Origin: Diploscapter coronatus
Lineage: Eukaryota; Nematoda; Chromadorea; Rhabditida; Rhabditidae
Length of the DNA stretch: 64,000 nt
Direction: 5' to 3'
Assembly: GCA_964036155.1 (NCBI GenBank)
Contig: OZ038423.1
Span: 19,669,249 to 19,733,248 of the forward strand
A program made the translations under genes and the position numbers. The notes under the pieces are model-generated. The model saw nothing but the letters and a program-made list of their open reading frames with translations, ran no database searches and was not told the origin of the DNA. The first letter of the stretch is position 1. Each line of letters opens with the position of its first letter. Positions 45,697 through 57,593 of the stretch are shown here, piece after piece.

Positions 45697-48600
45697 TCAC
45701 GCAACGACAGGAGTGAAGGTTGTCTCCAATTCGTCTTCGTCTTTAATTTTCTCGTCCTCTCCAATCTACAAAGTAATCATTCAAACATAATTAGCTTATT
45801 AAATTTAATAAATTTCCCTTTTAGTTACTTTCCGAATTGAATTTCGTCACTTAAAAATCAGACTTGCAAATAAATAACCGCAACCGTGGTTATCGGTTGA
45901 GAACTTTCGGAAAAGGTTGAAAGCTTGTTAAAAATTCCACCACTTGGCTAAGGTAGAACATTTTTCTGTGCTATTTCTTAAGAGGTGACGAAATTTTAAG
46001 ACGGGAATAGGCGAAGAATCGAAATTCCCAATTGTTTCATGCGACGAAAATTTCCTTATTACCTCGAGTTGGTTGAAGACGTCGTCTCTGTCGAAGAAGT
46101 CGATTGGAATGCTTTGCATTTGGACGGAAGGAGCACCTTTCACCTGAAACAAAGAACTTAGCCACTTCCTTCAGATCAATGCTCGGATAACAACACCTGT
46201 TTGAGATTCTCCATGATTTCCACCTTGATCGCATGTAGATATTCTCGCGTGTTCATGTTTTCACTTCGTTTTGGGAGGTCAGGTCGTAGTGTAAACTCAG
46301 GACCGAAGAAACCATAGTATTCTGAAATTGCATAATTGAGATAAAAACTTGGGAAATTTTGAATTGTGACTAATCGCATACAAAGCAATAGTATATCTTA
46401 TCGAGAGACAAAAGAAGACATGTTCTTTTTCTCTATTTCGAGATAAGATGTACTATCTCTTTTTATGCGATTTGAAATGTTCCGTGTTTGGTTGCGATAA
46501 TATTTGATGCAAAAGATATTTTAGTCATATTCAATGAGTAAACTCGAAACAATGAGAATTTTTCTTTTGATTTTCATTAGTGTTTTATTCATTGAAAAAT
46601 TATTTTTTTCGAGCATTTTTCTTTATATATGGGTGGGTGTGCAATTGTTTAGTACATCAAATGATAAGATAAATTTTCAAAAATTACCGCATCCTTCAGG
46701 AATTTCATTAGGAATATCGATTCCAAGCAATACTGCCGTCTCATTTGTCCAGCATCTGGCCACATTTCGGAGTGTATAGCCGCCTCCTCCTAACACAAGC
46801 ATCGGAATGTTCAGGGATTTCACGTACTGCACACACTCTGCATGGGCATCGAATCTAAAAGAGAATATAGTTATTTTTTCAAATTCTATTTCAACAATTA
46901 GAAAAGTATCAACTACGTTAAACTCTGCAATATCAGCAGAAAGATGAAAACATAAATGCAAAGTGCAATAAAACAGAAAAATGCATACGATAAATTGAAG
47001 CATCCAAGTCGATCGCAGCCGAGGGAATCAGCACCGCACTGCAGGACAATGGCTTCTGGACGGAAATTCTCGACGATTGCATCGATGATCGGGCGGAACA
47101 GAGAACAGTAATCTGAAAATAAAGCGATATTAAAATACGATTTACCGTATTCTTATAATACAAGTTTCACTAGACATTCATCCTTTAATCGCTCATATCA
47201 ACTAAAAATCTTGTCGAAACAAATCCACATTATAAAATTATCAAAATTCAAGTCTATTTCTCGAACCTCCATGCCTTTAGAGCGTAATCCTAATTAAATC
47301 TACGAGTTCTGGGTTCTTAAAGTTGGACTTCCTTTGATTTCTATTCGAGAAAATACGATAGATGACAAATTTCTCAATATCTATCGTACAAGTATACATG
47401 AAACCTATAAGACCAAGAAAAAAAGGAGATAGTTTCCGACCTTCGTCCTCGATTCCCTGCTGTAGGGGAACATTGACAGAGAAATACGTGCCGTCCTTCT
47501 GTCCCAGATCATACATGTTGCCAGTGCCAGGAAAGAACATGTTGCCGTAGCGATGGAACGAGACCGTCATTACCTGGAGTTTTGATATTTATAAATTCTG
47601 AAAAAAATGAAAAATTACCCTATCAGTAAAATTGAACGCTTCTTGCACTCCATCGCCGTGGTGAATGTCAATATCGATGTACAGAACTCTGAAAATCAAA
47701 TAAAAAGAAGGTGAGCGAAGAACAAATAAATTACATTACCGTTTATGGTACTTCAACAGTTCGAGAATAGCCAAGACGATGTCGTTGAGATAGCAAAAAC
47801 CCGATGCCTCTGACTGAAATACAAATAATAATGTTGGAAAAGAAACCGAAAAATACCTTTTTAGCGTGGTGCAGCCCTCCACTCCAGTTCATCACGATAT
47901 CGGCCTCTTTGTGATTCAATAGCATGGCTCCTTCTATCGATCCTCCTGTATAGAGTGAACAAAAATCGAATATTCCCTCGAATACAGGGCTGAAATAAAA
48001 AGACCACTAAATTATGTTTCTTCGGAGTTAAAATTGTTATAAACTCAAGGATGGGAAAATAGAGGAAGAAATATCTTGATTTTGTTCCTTTTCAGGCGAG
48101 AAATGACATAGTGCCAAGATATGGAACATTTAATAGTGTCATTTTTTACTGTTACTAAACATCAATTCGTGCAATTAAAGGAATAGTGCAAATAAAGATA
48201 AGAAAAACTAACCAATCTTCTCCGATATTGAATTTGATGAAAAACTCTTCATTTTCTTCAGCGTTTTTTGGTGAAATTCGTTCGAGAAAGTCGATGTATT
48301 CGCGGGAATGAAACCGTCTGAAATTAATTGACTCGTAAATAAATAAATATCAAATGAGATAAAAGCTGTAGAAAGTTATAGCATGTAAATAGAAAATTTT
48401 AGCAAAGTCGATTCAATTATTTACAACCAGTTCATTAAAATAACTTCCAAAAATAATCGAAAGGCTAGAAAACAATTTTAGGATAAAATTTAGAATGCGT
48501 TTGGAAATTTCGACAAAAAGTGAAAAATGTCTGAAAGATTCATAAGTTATTCTTTTCAAATCCATGGAGGATTCTCATAAAAAGAGAATAAACACAAACC

Positions 48601-48940
48601 TCATATCGCTTGCAGATGCCCTCGGACAGAGTTTGACATTCATGTGCTTGTTGAGTCCGTAATTCACCACGAGGTTGTTCAAAGCCGAGAGTCGTTGCGG
48701 TTTCATTGGATGCCGAGGGCCTGAAATTAATAAAAACAATGCATTTGGTATACTGTCCAGACTCCTTTACAGACGGAGAAACATTCTCTTTCACCATTTT
48801 TAACTAGGAGGAAGAAATAGAATGAAGGAAAAATTATCTAGTCAAGGGGCAAGTGGTTTCATCGATTTTTAAAAATTACCATAGTGAAAATTTCCGACAT
48901 CTGGATGGTAGTAATAGAAAACGCGGCTTTTCGAGGGCAT
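45697..48940 (-). CDS. HDAC3: Class I histone deacetylase, HDAC3 type
   Basis: HDAC3 is the zinc-dependent deacetylase of NCoR/SMRT co-repressor complexes in the nucleus. Exons run from ATG 48940 ([20 protein letters not shown]) through [28 protein letters not shown] (catalytic His pair), [32 protein letters not shown] (zinc ligands), [20 protein letters not shown], then [32 protein letters not shown] (catalytic Tyr loop), [10 protein letters not shown] and [12 protein letters not shown], ending after an acidic tail at 45697-45699. [27 protein letters not shown] and NVPL favour HDAC3 over HDAC1/2. All catalytic residues are present. Loop 1 reads GPRHPMKP where class I enzymes usually have G-x-G-H-P-M-K-P. 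It lies 307 bp downstream of GPKOW on the same strand. Confidence 0.96.
46373..46471. repeat. Hairpin element in an HDAC3 intron
   Basis: ATCGCATACAAAGCAATAGT and ATATCTTATCGAGAGA on one side pair with TCGAGATAAGATGTACTATC and TCTTTTTATGCGAT on the other, over nearly the whole 99 bp. A one-piece foldback MITE is the likely source. Confidence 0.65.
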
Positions 48941-49247
48941 TGGGAGTCAACAATATATTTGACAGGAAAATTCGCAGAACGGTGAACTGAAAATTATAAA
49001 TTAGAGAAGAATGCTAAAAAAATTGTAAACAGATATTTTTATTGGGAAAGATAACCCAATCATAAAATCCTATGAATAAAAAATGAAAATAAATAATATT
49101 TATTTCATGGCCTTGATAAGAGGCACTTCGATCGACGAATAAAATGAACTAAAATAGAAATGCATTTGAAATGAGATCATTTTGCCTATGATTCGGGTTT
49201 GAGTGAGATTGGATGAAGAATCACAGTGAAATAGTAAACCCTATGAA
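48941..49247 (-). other. Short same-strand interval between GPKOW and HDAC3
   Basis: 307 bp, AT-rich, between the GPKOW stop and the HDAC3 start. It must hold the GPKOW 3' UTR and either an HDAC3 promoter or an intercistronic trans-splice site. No TATA box seen. Confidence 0.4.
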
Positions 49248-52089
49248 TTAGTCGTAATCTTCCTCGTGTTTCGGCACCAATTGACACACGTCGTCAAAGT
49301 CGACTTTCACGATCTGAAAGAAAGTACTTCATTAGGGTAAGAAATCAGTATTTTCTTTCGAATTCGAAGTAGATTTTCATTTGTCCGTTTATTCATTTTG
49401 AAAAAAAAAAACATTTCTGGAATAAATGCATGTCTTCTATGTGTGCTGACAAGTTTCGAAAAGGATGAAAGGACGATTTAAACATACTCTAATGATTTTA
49501 AATAAAATCTATAATGCTCATCCTTGATGTAAAAGCAAAAAATTAACCATGTGTCAAATGATGAACCTGATTTTTTCACGAAATAATGAGTGAAAAATAG
49601 GTTTTTAGACAAAAAAATCGTTAAAAAATACTCCAACCTCATGATTCCGTTGCAGTTTGACCGACAGCCTGCTCTTTGCCTTGTCCTTGGCGATCATTTC
49701 CCCTGCTTGCCCTTTGTGTCTTCCACCCACAATCATCACCATCTCGCCTTCCGACTTCGGAATCACCGTCTCTATCCAGGATTGTGGAATTTCTAAAATT
49801 CCTCAATTGATAATGCCCTAGAAATTCGAAGGAGAAGATTGCGTAAGATTTTGCACTTTAAAACTTAGCTCCTCGATCAATTCATTAAAAATTAAGAGAT
49901 TAATTAGCGTTGATAAAGAGAAACAAAACTTTACACAAAAGAATCAAAATTAAAATAATCACATACCATAAAGGGACCGTCCCTGGTCGTCCTCGAGAGT
50001 GATGTTCTTCCTCGAGGCTACATCCACCACTCTCAGCTTCTTCTCGTAATATCGACCGCCTTTATATTTCTCATCAACGAATCGAACCAGTAAATCGGCA
50101 CGAGCCCACAATTCGGTTGGTTCCTAAAAATTCATTTATTTTTTCTCAAACCTGATAAGATTCTTTTCTCGGGGTTAATTAATTCAAATAGAAAAAGCTA
50201 GAAAGCTGAATTATTAACTATCCAACAGTTGGTTTATTTCTTCTCTACTTTGAAAAGAGATGAAATTTACTTACACTTCTGTAATATTCGCCTTCCCTTT
50301 TGTAGCTGCTCGATTTCTCATCCTTTCGATCCTTCTTCTGTTCCCGTTCAGTGATTTCATTGTTCCTCTTTTCGATAGCATCTTTTTCTCGCTCATACGA
50401 ATCGATATCTAAATTTGTATTTGTCATTTCATTTCTTCTCTCGAACTAAAAACGGGTGACTTACTGATGACTTTAGCATTTTTCTCGTACTCCTTTGTGG
50501 AGACCCTCTGCAGGCAGTAGGCACTGATCGTGACGATGTTCTTCTTGTCCAGTTCCAGACGCACAAAGGCGCTGTTGTTGTCCTCGTCTAGGGATTCGAT
50601 CTAAATTCATATATGAGGACTAAGATCAGCATGATAGTGGACTTCTCACAGCTCGACCCGCAGAAAAACAGTGTCATATCGAGAGAGAAAAAGAGCACAT
50701 CTTCTTAATCTCTCTCTCGGAAAGGTGCACTGTTTTTTTTCTGCGGGTTGCGTTTTGGGAAGTCTGTTATTCTTTCTATCAAATATTTGAATAGGCCCAC
50801 CTTTCCATACATCCCAGTGTATTTTCTATGCTGGATGACTTTGACACAGGCACCCGGTTTGAGCTGTTTGTCATCCTCGCTCGTCTCCTTTCCATTCGCG
50901 CTCTTCCCATTCTGCTCCGTCTCGCTGGGGACCTTGGCACCCAATCCGAGTCCTTTCGGCCTTCTGTCCAGTATTCGAAGCGGGACGACCTGCAAACAAC
51001 TGAGCCTGAGTGGTTGAGTGGAATGGCGAAATGCAACCTTGGGGTTCTTCCCGATGCCCTCCCCGTCCTTCCAGCCACAGCCGCGCAGAATCGCCAAACC
51101 AAAATTCTCGACAGGCATCTGAAAAATAGTCTGTTTATTATTTTTCGAAAAATAAAAATGTACCTCCGAATAGTCTGCATCTGCAGTGTCTTTATCTTCT
51201 TTTGTCTCGTCAATTTTTATACTGCTCCCATCTTGATTTTCCTGAAAACTTGCTGATTATCATTATTGAACTAGAATCTCTGATAAGTCTATCAGAAAAG
51301 TATCAGGAAAGCATAATGAGATATGCAAATCAACTTCTCAGTTTTGCATATGAGAATTCTTTCACATAATAGGATAAATAATATCGAAATGTCTAAAATC
51401 CACACAACAGAAATTTCTTTCGTATTAGATATAAATTAAAAGAAAGAATGAAAAACTTACATCTGGCTGGAAAGGTTGTGCCTCAGTGAGCAGTGCGAGT
51501 TTGGCTCTGTCCTCGTCGGTCAGTTTGCCCTCCTTCTCCATTTCGAGCAGCCTCACGATCCTCCAGTCTTTCTCCACAACCATCGGAATCATTGCAGGGC
51601 CTTTCTTCGCTTCGGCATCCCCTCTGAAAATAGTCGTTCATTTGGGAAATATGAAACGGTTCTCTTACATAGCCTGTCCTCCCTCGAAGTGAGTCAGTCT
51701 GCGCTTCTTGGCTCGTTTCTCCTCTTCCAGCAACTCCTCCGTTTCCCGCTCCTCGTCACTGCCATCGTGTGCTGCTGAAAAGACAAAACATTAGTCTGCT
51801 GCTTTTGATAAATCATGTGACAAAGTGGAAGTAAAAGTCATGTTCGTCTTTGAAAGTGAAGAATATAAAAAATCAATTCTTTTTGTACGAAATAAAAAAC
51901 TCCTCAATACTTGGAATTTTGATATTTTCTCGAAAGTAAAGATTATTTCCGACCTGTGATCTGCTTGTGCAGAACAGGAGCGATAGTGATTTTGACATCG
52001 TGCTTCTGCTTGATTTCGAAGGCGATTTTGATGGGCGCCGTAGCCAGCTTCGACTCGCTCGATGCAGATGCTGTTGGCTGGCTGTCCAT
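49248..52089 (-). CDS. GPKOW: G-patch and KOW domain spliceosomal protein GPKOW
   Basis: GPKOW (Spp2-like) activates the DHX16/Prp2 helicase during spliceosome activation. From ATG 52089: a low-complexity head with KIAFEIKQKHDVKITIAP; acidic/basic helical exons (RAKKRRLTHFEGGQAM, DWRIVRLLEMEKEGKL, TDEDRAKLALL); the G-patch (FGLAILRGCGWKDGEGIGKN, then RRPKGLGLGAKVPSE); the first KOW (PGACVKVIQHRKYTGMYGKV); a region ending LQRVSTKEYEKNAKVI; a charged insert (EREQKKDRKDEKSS); the segment LLVRFVDEKYKGGRYYEKKL; a second KOW (GEMVMIVGGRHKGQAGEMIA); and an acidic C-terminus ending EEDYD. Domain order and spacing match the family. An acceptor-like TTTCCAG 18 nt before the ATG suggests trans-splicing. 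The divergent gene on + starts only 272 bp away. Confidence 0.95.
50655..50750. repeat. Hairpin element in a GPKOW intron
   Basis: ACCCGCAGAAAAACAGTG pairs with CACTGTTTTTTTTCTGCGGG, and CGAGAGAGAAAAAGAG with CTTAATCTCTCTCTCG, leaving a loop of under 15 nt. Lies wholly in the intron 50603-50802. Confidence 0.7.
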
Positions 52090-52361
52090 TATATCTAAAT
52101 ATTTCTGGAAATTTTGAGAAAATAGGAAAAATAAATAAAAAAAAAAAACTAACGAAAATGATAACGAATCGAGACAAACTAGCGAAAGTGTTTCATTCAA
52201 TGCGCGCATTTATGACGACTAGTTGCGTACGCATTCCTTGCCGCAGTATGATAAAGTGCGCCATTTCGCCACTTATTACATTTCGCTTCGAATTTGAATT
52301 TTCTTTTTACTTTTCTCGTCACTTGTGTCATTTCCGACTTCAGGTTGACAGCGCTGCAGCG
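52090..52361. promoter_or_regulatory. Compact divergent promoter region
   Basis: Only 272 bp separate the GPKOW start (-) from the start of the unidentified gene (+). Both 5' UTRs and any promoter elements must share this interval. Acceptor-like sites close to both starts (TTTCCAG on -, GACTTCAG on +) suggest both mRNAs are trans-spliced. Confidence 0.5.
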
Positions 52362-55300
52362 ATGTCGTTTCTGAGCGTGATGCGCTTCCCCAACCCGTCG
52401 TCCCCCTACGTCTTCATCAATCTCTACACTTCCAAGGACGGCAGCTACCTCGTCAACCTCGTCCAAATCATCATTGAGGTTTGAATTCCAAGAAAAATAA
52501 AGATATTTTTATCCCACCTTTCGGAACATAGCGCGAAAATTCCTACCAAAAATGCTTGAAAACAAGAAATTCATTCGATTTGGATTATTTGTGATAATAA
52601 TTGCTGAATTTAAGTTCAGGTGACTTTCCTTTGATTTCTTTTTACAAAATTGGGGTAAAAATATTGATGATAAAATCTTCTTATGTCCGAATCCACGAAC
52701 GACGAGGAGCGTCCTGGGTAATTCGTGGATCCGGTCACTGAATTTTCATGAATGGTTTCTTGTTTAGAGCAAGCTCTTCGACCACATCGACGTGATCAGA
52801 GTGAAGGATGTGGAGAATGGAGACGCCAACATCGGATGGTCAGTTTCCTTCTTCCCTCAGAACCAGCCACTCAGTCACCCAACAACCCATTTCATTTCAG
52901 GCACTGGCTGAGGATCGTCTTCAGGGCTCCGCCCGAGATGTCGAACACCAAAATTGCAGAAGACGCCCTGGTGAGGACCATCCTTTTGCTTGGCCAGATT
53001 ATATGTTTCGACGTGCACAGGCTCTAACTTCTCACTTGATGGTTTTTCTCCTTTTACTTAACTTGCGCATGAGTTATCATTTGATTATGCAAAAGTGGAA
53101 AAACTGACGACACAATCTTGAAAATCGAAACTGATAAAACTAATGACCGCAAAATGTTCGAAAAGAATAAATAATTCCAGGTGAACGATCTGTACACCTT
53201 GCTGCCAATCGAAGGAATCCCTGAATCGTTCCCTCAATTCAAGAAGGTGCCCAATGTCTACTACAGACAGTATGTTTCGAAATTAATTCTTTTACAGAAC
53301 TGTTTAGCAAAGAAAAAAAACAAGAATGCATCTCTAACCTTTCTAAATTATTTTGGGATGTGGTCTAGATTGGAGTTTTATGCACACATATTTATTAGAT
53401 GGAATTAGGTAGCAGCTTATCAGGCCACCTTCATATTGCTAACAATATCGGGATTTATAAAGGACGCTTTAGTCATTCGTCTAGGGCTTTTGCACGTAGG
53501 AGGAAGGAAACTACAATGAGCTGAAATATGAATAAATCTCGATTTTCCAAAAATTTTCAATCAGCTTCGAAATAGCCTCTATTGTTTCACAATGAACGAT
53601 CTATCTATCGATTTTCAGTGGAGGAAACGATCCAAATGGCATATTCAACATGACGAAGGCTGAGGTGGAGAATCTGTGCAAGGTGTTGCACTACACCAGG
53701 GTCAGAAATACTGCCGAGTTCGAATGCTCCAGGCACTTCAAAAATGAGGCTAGCTTTACGATCGACACTCATTTGGATGAAGATTAGTATTGCCTTAGTG
53801 AGCGCTGAAAGTCTTGTTATATGCTCAAGGAGGACGACGTTAATATTATCTGTTTCTATTCTATGCTTATGAGACTGTTAAGATTCTCTGAGCTGTTTGC
53901 AGTGAAATAAATGGCGTACTGCGTCTCAGTACTCTAAAATTTGACTCAACACCACAAACAACTGATTGACTATTTTACTTCCATTTCAATGCTCGCTATT
54001 TTATCTTCAAAAATCAAGAATCGCAAATTTTCAGCACAAAGTCGGGAAAGGATTGCCTCCGATTCCTCGTCTGCGTGAAGCTGCCGAGAAGTACGGCTTG
54101 CTCGGAGGCTCCTGGATGATCTTCCCCAACCGCCCTCCGGTTTGAAAATTCATTATCATTACCGAATTTATCGACTGAATACGTTCTAGCGTAATGTCGA
54201 ACTGCCTCCTAACGAGACTATGAAGAAGAAAAACGACAGCAAGCTGTACTTCACCATTTTGCTCAATGGTAAGCTTCATTATCATAGAATTTATTCGATG
54301 GAACTCGAGCCTAATGTTTTTCTTCACGAATGAAAAGAAGGTGCAGGTATGAAAAGCATCATATCTTGAATGCCTCACTTATTTCTTTCTGCGTCATGAT
54401 ATTTTGAATTTTGGAAAGTTAATTGTCTTCTTCTTTCTCTGCCACCATTTCTTCTAAAAACGCCCCTTCTATCAGTTGAGTTCTGTCTGACCCCGGAAGG
54501 CTGTAGAGGAGTGAGTGCTGTGTGTAAGGAATCGACGAGTATTGATGAACACGAAAACGTTTATTAATAACAGTTTGAGGATATTTATAGAGATCGGGGT
54601 GAGATATCTAAGGATAGATATGCAATTACTGTGTAGTGAGATTATCATACACTTAATGCCCTAACTCTATCATTTTGTGTTATCGTCAAAATTGATGCCA
54701 ACAAGTTCCGAACTTTCTAAAAAAAAAAACGAATTCTCGAAACTAGAAGGTAGTAATGAACATAGTATTGTTTCATGAGATTAAAAATTTCTAAATGATT
54801 TTTTTAGCCTTCTTCAACAGCTCACTCAGCAATATACCTTATGCCCGTTCCGTCACGATGAGCGTGCACGGTGATCAGGTCGTCGTCAGAATCAGCAATG
54901 ATGTAATTGCTGTCATAGTTCAACATGCAAACAATTCCATGATTGCAGGACTCCGAATATCTGCGCTCGTTCAACAGCTGGAAGGAGGTGAATCCTGACA
55001 GCGAGAAACAGTTGTTCTTCAGCAAGGACAGACAAGTATTTCAACATTTCTTTTGTATTTTGTCAACGGCTATAACGGCATACTTCCTGTCAAGTTTCTG
55101 CTTTAATAGAAGGCATCTTATCATTTAGTGCAGATCATGCTGTCATATTTTCGAACGTATCCCCTTAATGCCTAAATGTTACGCTAAAATCTTGCTGCAT
55201 AGCCCCTTATGTATCTAATTTCTATAGAAAAATGTCTTTTACGCACTCCCCTCTATATTTCTTCAGTTTAACTGAAAATCGGATTCTAGAAAGCGTGTGC

Positions 55301-56780
55301 CGTCCGTCTATACCGTTATTTTGTAATTGCCTGTATTTCCTATTGCTTTGGTAAGATGAAATGAAAGATCGTATGTTACCGCTTGTTAAAGAGCGCCTTG
55401 TGAGAAATACGCATAAAGGAAAACAAAATGCAAGAGAAAGTAAGCAAGGGAAATGAAAAGAGTGGTACCCAATTTTCTGCGCTTCTCGACTTTTCTCACT
55501 ATTTTTGATAAATATCTTCCTCTTCGTTTGATCAACAATATTGTTGATGCCAAAATTTTGGAGGTGCAAAAAGGTTTTAAAAATCGAGAAATAGCACGTG
55601 AAAAAGAGATTGGCTTAGAAGCGCTTCTTTCTCCCAGATTTTGGCATTAAAATACCAATTTGCTTCTTTCCAGGTTCTGACCATCTACATGTATCTCAAG
55701 GATCTCTTTAAATCGACCAGACTTCGTTTCAAGTACAAACTCGACGTCGTCAGGTTGGTTGATAAACCCAGATTTTTTCACTTTTATTCTATAGAACTCA
55801 AATTTAGATTAATCAGAAATGAAAATTCCCAAATCCCAAACAAATAAATAAACTTCGAACTTTTCTTTCAGAAATAAATTTTTAAAAATCCTCAATAGCA
55901 TAATTCCACTTTGGGGTTCTTTTTACCTTCGAATATGCATTTTGCACTTTCAGCTTCGGCGGCTTCCGCAACATGGGCCGTGAGAAGTCGCAGATCGTGT
56001 GCATCTACACGAACATTGAAGACAGAAGCAGTGCGAACGGTATGTCCTCGAGCGAGCAGAGAGGAGGTAGACTGCCGAGTAGCCAGTTCGCCAACGAAGA
56101 CAGCAAGGGGGATAATCGCTCGATCAGAAGCAGCGCTACGAATGGCGGGAGCACTTTCTACTCCAGACATAATTCTAGTTCCGGTATGATTGATTGTTTC
56201 GACTATTTATTGAATCGCTTTCCTAGAGAAGTTCATTAGTAGGAACTCGCATATCTTCGCGAAACTTACGATATATGGGTTTTCGATGACAATCATGATA
56301 AAAAGTGCAACATAGGAACCCGAAGCCGAGAAATTAAAAATTTTCTTTCGCTTCTATTTTATGTGAGGAATGAGCCAATTTTCCCGAAAGAATATATGCA
56401 GATTCTATTTCTTTGGCTCCAGGAGTCTATTATGAACTTTCTAATTTCATAATTGTTACCCATCTCATCGAAAACCATTACACTGAAGGTTTCGCGAGAC
56501 CCCTAAACTAGGCATTTTCCTTGTCAGTTTTATTAAATTTCGTATTATCCCACATTTCGAAAAGGAAGATCTCCTTTTTCTATCTTCATTTTAAGTTCGC
56601 CTTATAGCGGCTTTATCTGGCAGTGCGAAGTTCGGCGCCAATCCGTCTACTTCGGGCACTTTCAATCGGGCTACTGAAGGTGGATTCGGGAATCCGAGGA
56701 GCGAGGAGATTCGCTTCGGCAGAGTGACTGACGATCAGAGACCGAGTGCGAGTGAGCAGGAAATGCAGAGATACCACTGA
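52362..56780 (+). CDS. Unidentified conserved-looking protein with Ser/Gly/Asn-rich tail
   Basis: Eleven exons join in frame: ATG 52362 (MSFLSVMRFPNPSSPYVFIN), DHIDVIRVKDVENGDANIGW, HWLRIVFRAPPEMSNTKI, NDLYTLLPIEGIPESFPQF, GGNDPNGIFNMTKAEVENLC, HKVGKGLPPIPRLREAAEKY, ELPPNETMKKKNDSKLYFTI, YARSVTMSVHGDQVVVRISN, SEYLRSFNSWKEVNPDSEKQ, VLTIYMYLKDLFKSTRLRFK, then GREKSQIVCIYTNIEDRS and a disordered tail ending at TGA 56778-56780. Exon phases match throughout. The first 330 residues alternate predicted strands and helices like two or more small globular domains. The tail is rich in Ser, Gly, Asn and Arg, as in RNA-binding or granule proteins, but I see no recognised RNA-binding signature. No membrane segment or signal peptide. 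The 53704-54033 intron opens with 28 in-frame codons and a stop, a possible shorter isoform. Confidence 0.78.
52686..52734. repeat. Short perfect hairpin in an intron
   Basis: GAATCCACGAA and TTCGTGGATCC form an outer stem, and GAGGAGCGTCCTG a nested one. Total about 49 nt, shorter than a typical pre-miRNA. Confidence 0.4.
56249..56525. mobile_element. MITE family D, diverged copy 2 (intron)
   Basis: TAGGAACTCGCATATCTTCG, GGGTTTTCGATGA and ACATAGGAACC align with copy 1 at 4956. The right end is decayed. It lies in the last intron of the 52362-56780 gene. Confidence 0.5.
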
Positions 56781-57593
56781 TCGAGGAACTGAGAGCTATT
56801 CCATACAACAGTTAGTTATTCGACATAATTCTATTCGCTAGATTTAAAAAATATTTTTATCATTAGTTTTCATGTTAAATTTAGTCAATCTTATCTGAAA
56901 ATAGTTTTTTTCCTTTGCCTTATACCCCTCGTTCTTTCCTCATTGTGGCATCTTCGTTGCAATTTGATTTGACGAGTTTAAATTTATTACACGGGTACTG
57001 CGTCTAATCGCTTTGATTTTAGACGGGGCAAGTCATAAATTAGCTCTTGTTCAAGAATAATAAATATTATTGGTTATGTTGGATAAAAGTTTTATTCCTT
57101 TCTCAAACAATGCAATCAAAAATTATTGCGTCAGAAAATAACTCTTCTAAAAATGGGTAGTGAAAGTCTATGCCGATATTTATGGAATATCCTACGATCC
57201 TCCCACAAGGCTATGTTGGATTTGCACATTCGAAGCCCTGTTTTCCCGTATAAAGTGGATAAACTTAAAATGAGAGAAATGATTGAACTTGGAAAGCAAA
57301 AAGGAGACAGGCAAATCGAGATATCAATAAAGGGGCATCATCGCTGTTTGGAAACGTTGCACTTCAAAATGGCATTCATAAGAATAGAATAGCTTGTTTT
57401 TCGATTCATTTTGATATTTCAGGGGAACAGATTCTTAAACAAAGATGATAAAAATGTAAACACGTTGTACTAAATTAACAGAAATGCAACATTTGGATAA
57501 AAGGATCAAATGATTTGAAACAATCAACAAGTACTTAAGTTGAAAAGATGAAGTGAATGAGGATGGCGGCAGTGAAGTTGAATTTGAACCAGA
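56781..57593. other. Intergenic, convergent gene ends
   Basis: 3' flanks of the + strand gene and of cystathionine gamma-lyase (-). A 57126-57392 + frame is open but AT-rich, without exon signals or a recognised family; I treat it as non-coding. Confidence 0.45.

Noticed and set aside
48540..48797. ORF beginning [13 protein letters not shown] as the HDAC3 start
   Set aside because: The upstream exon 48892-48940 supplies the conserved DVGNFHYG start in the correct phase, so this ATG is intronic.
55892..56239. Overlapping ORFs in other frames of the Ser/Gly-rich exon
   Set aside because: The true frame is set by splice phase with the flanking exons; the rest are shadows.
57126..57392. 88-codon + strand ORF between convergent genes
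   Set aside because: AT-rich, no splice or homology support; likely 3' flank.
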